Shown one piece after another: positions 5,433 to 5,568 of a stretch of 5,568 bases of DNA. The translations under genes were made by a program, and so were the position numbers. The notes beneath the pieces are model-generated. The model was not told where the DNA came from, searched no databases, and saw nothing but the letters and a program-made list of their open reading frames with translations. The DNA lies in contig CABUBY010000110.1 in NCBI GenBank assembly GCA_902489955.1, positions 1 to 5,568 on the forward strand. Reading direction: 5' to 3'. Origin of the DNA: an uncultured Collinsella sp. (GTDB lineage Bacteria; Actinomycetota; Coriobacteriia; Coriobacteriales; Coriobacteriaceae). The stretch's first letter is position 1, and every line of letters begins with the position of its first letter.

Positions 5433-5478
5433 TTTTTTGAAAAAAGTACTTGCGTCTTTTGGACAACTCGCGTAAATT
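5433..5478 (+). promoter_or_regulatory. tRNA-Gly promoter with conserved upstream dyad
   Basis: TTTTTTGAAAAAAGT (5433-5447) is followed after one base by CTTGC, matching the tRNA-Leu promoter at 1962-1982 over 20 of 21 positions. The -35 is TTGCGT (5450-5455). The likely -10 is TAAATT (5473-5478) at 17-nt spacing, a weaker match. The tRNA starts 12 nt after the -10, so almost no leader is expected. The preceding stretch (5386-5432) has no clear terminator, so read-through from the upstream gene is possible. Confidence 0.65.
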
Positions 5479-5490
5479 AATAACCCGCAA

Positions 5491-5566
5491 GCGGACATGG
5501 CTCAGTTGGTAGAGCACAACCTTGCCAAGGTTGGGGTCGCGGGTTCGAGCCCCGTTGTCCGCTCCA
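5491..5566 (+). tRNA. tRNA-Gly (anticodon GCC)
   Basis: The acceptor GCGGACA (5491-5497) pairs with TGTCCGC (5556-5562), with discriminator T5563 and CCA encoded at 5564-5566. The anticodon stem is CAACC/GGTTG (5517-5521 / 5529-5533) and the loop is TTGCCAA, with anticodon GCC at 5524-5526 reading GGC and GGU. The D arm carries GCTCAGTTGGTAGAGC and the T loop is TTCGAGC. It is complete, 76 nt, and ends 2 nt before the window edge. Confidence 0.97.
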
Positions 5567-5568
5567 TT

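Overview
The window looks like chromosome of a human-gut Coriobacteriia-type actinobacterium, most likely Collinsella or a close relative. This is an inference from three things: moderately GC-rich host genes, CCA-encoding tRNAs whose promoters share a T6-G-A6 element, and a very GC-rich IS110-family element. No taxonomic marker gene is present, so the genus is not proven.

Layout, left to right. (1) About 1-1530 is an IS110-family insertion sequence. It is cut by the left window edge and its transposase is on the minus strand (10-1299). All DEDD residues and the C-terminal serine region are present, followed by an unusual extra Cro/CI-type HTH domain. The 140 nt upstream of the transposase fold on paper into a 5' hairpin plus two larger loops, the layout expected of an IS110 bridge RNA. 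(2) About 1530-2065 has no believable gene but is dense in structure: three tandem hairpins (1654-1735), a 125-nt palindromic element with a perfect 28-bp outer stem (1797-1921), and a 14-bp inverted repeat (1765-1778 / 1981-1994) whose right arm overlaps the tRNA-Leu promoter. (3) tRNA-Leu(GAG) at 2066-2155 is followed by an intrinsic terminator. (4) Two plus-strand genes form a partner-switching signalling pair: a PAS/GAF/GAF-PP2C phosphatase of the RsbU/SpoIIE type (2215-4560) and a protein fusing a STAS antagonist domain to a GHKL/HATPase anti-sigma-type kinase domain (4639-5385). (5) tRNA-Gly(GCC) at 5491-5566 has its own promoter.

How the genes could work together (inference from the families): the phosphatase senses a signal through its PAS/GAF domains and dephosphorylates the conserved serine of a STAS domain. 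The neighbouring protein carries both that serine (S51) and an RsbW-like kinase domain, so antagonist and kinase, usually separate proteins, are on one chain. No sigma factor is in the window, so the output is unknown.

The best leads are the STAS-HATPase fusion, the HTH-tailed IS110 recombinase with its candidate bridge RNA, and the nested inverted repeats against the tRNA-Leu promoter.
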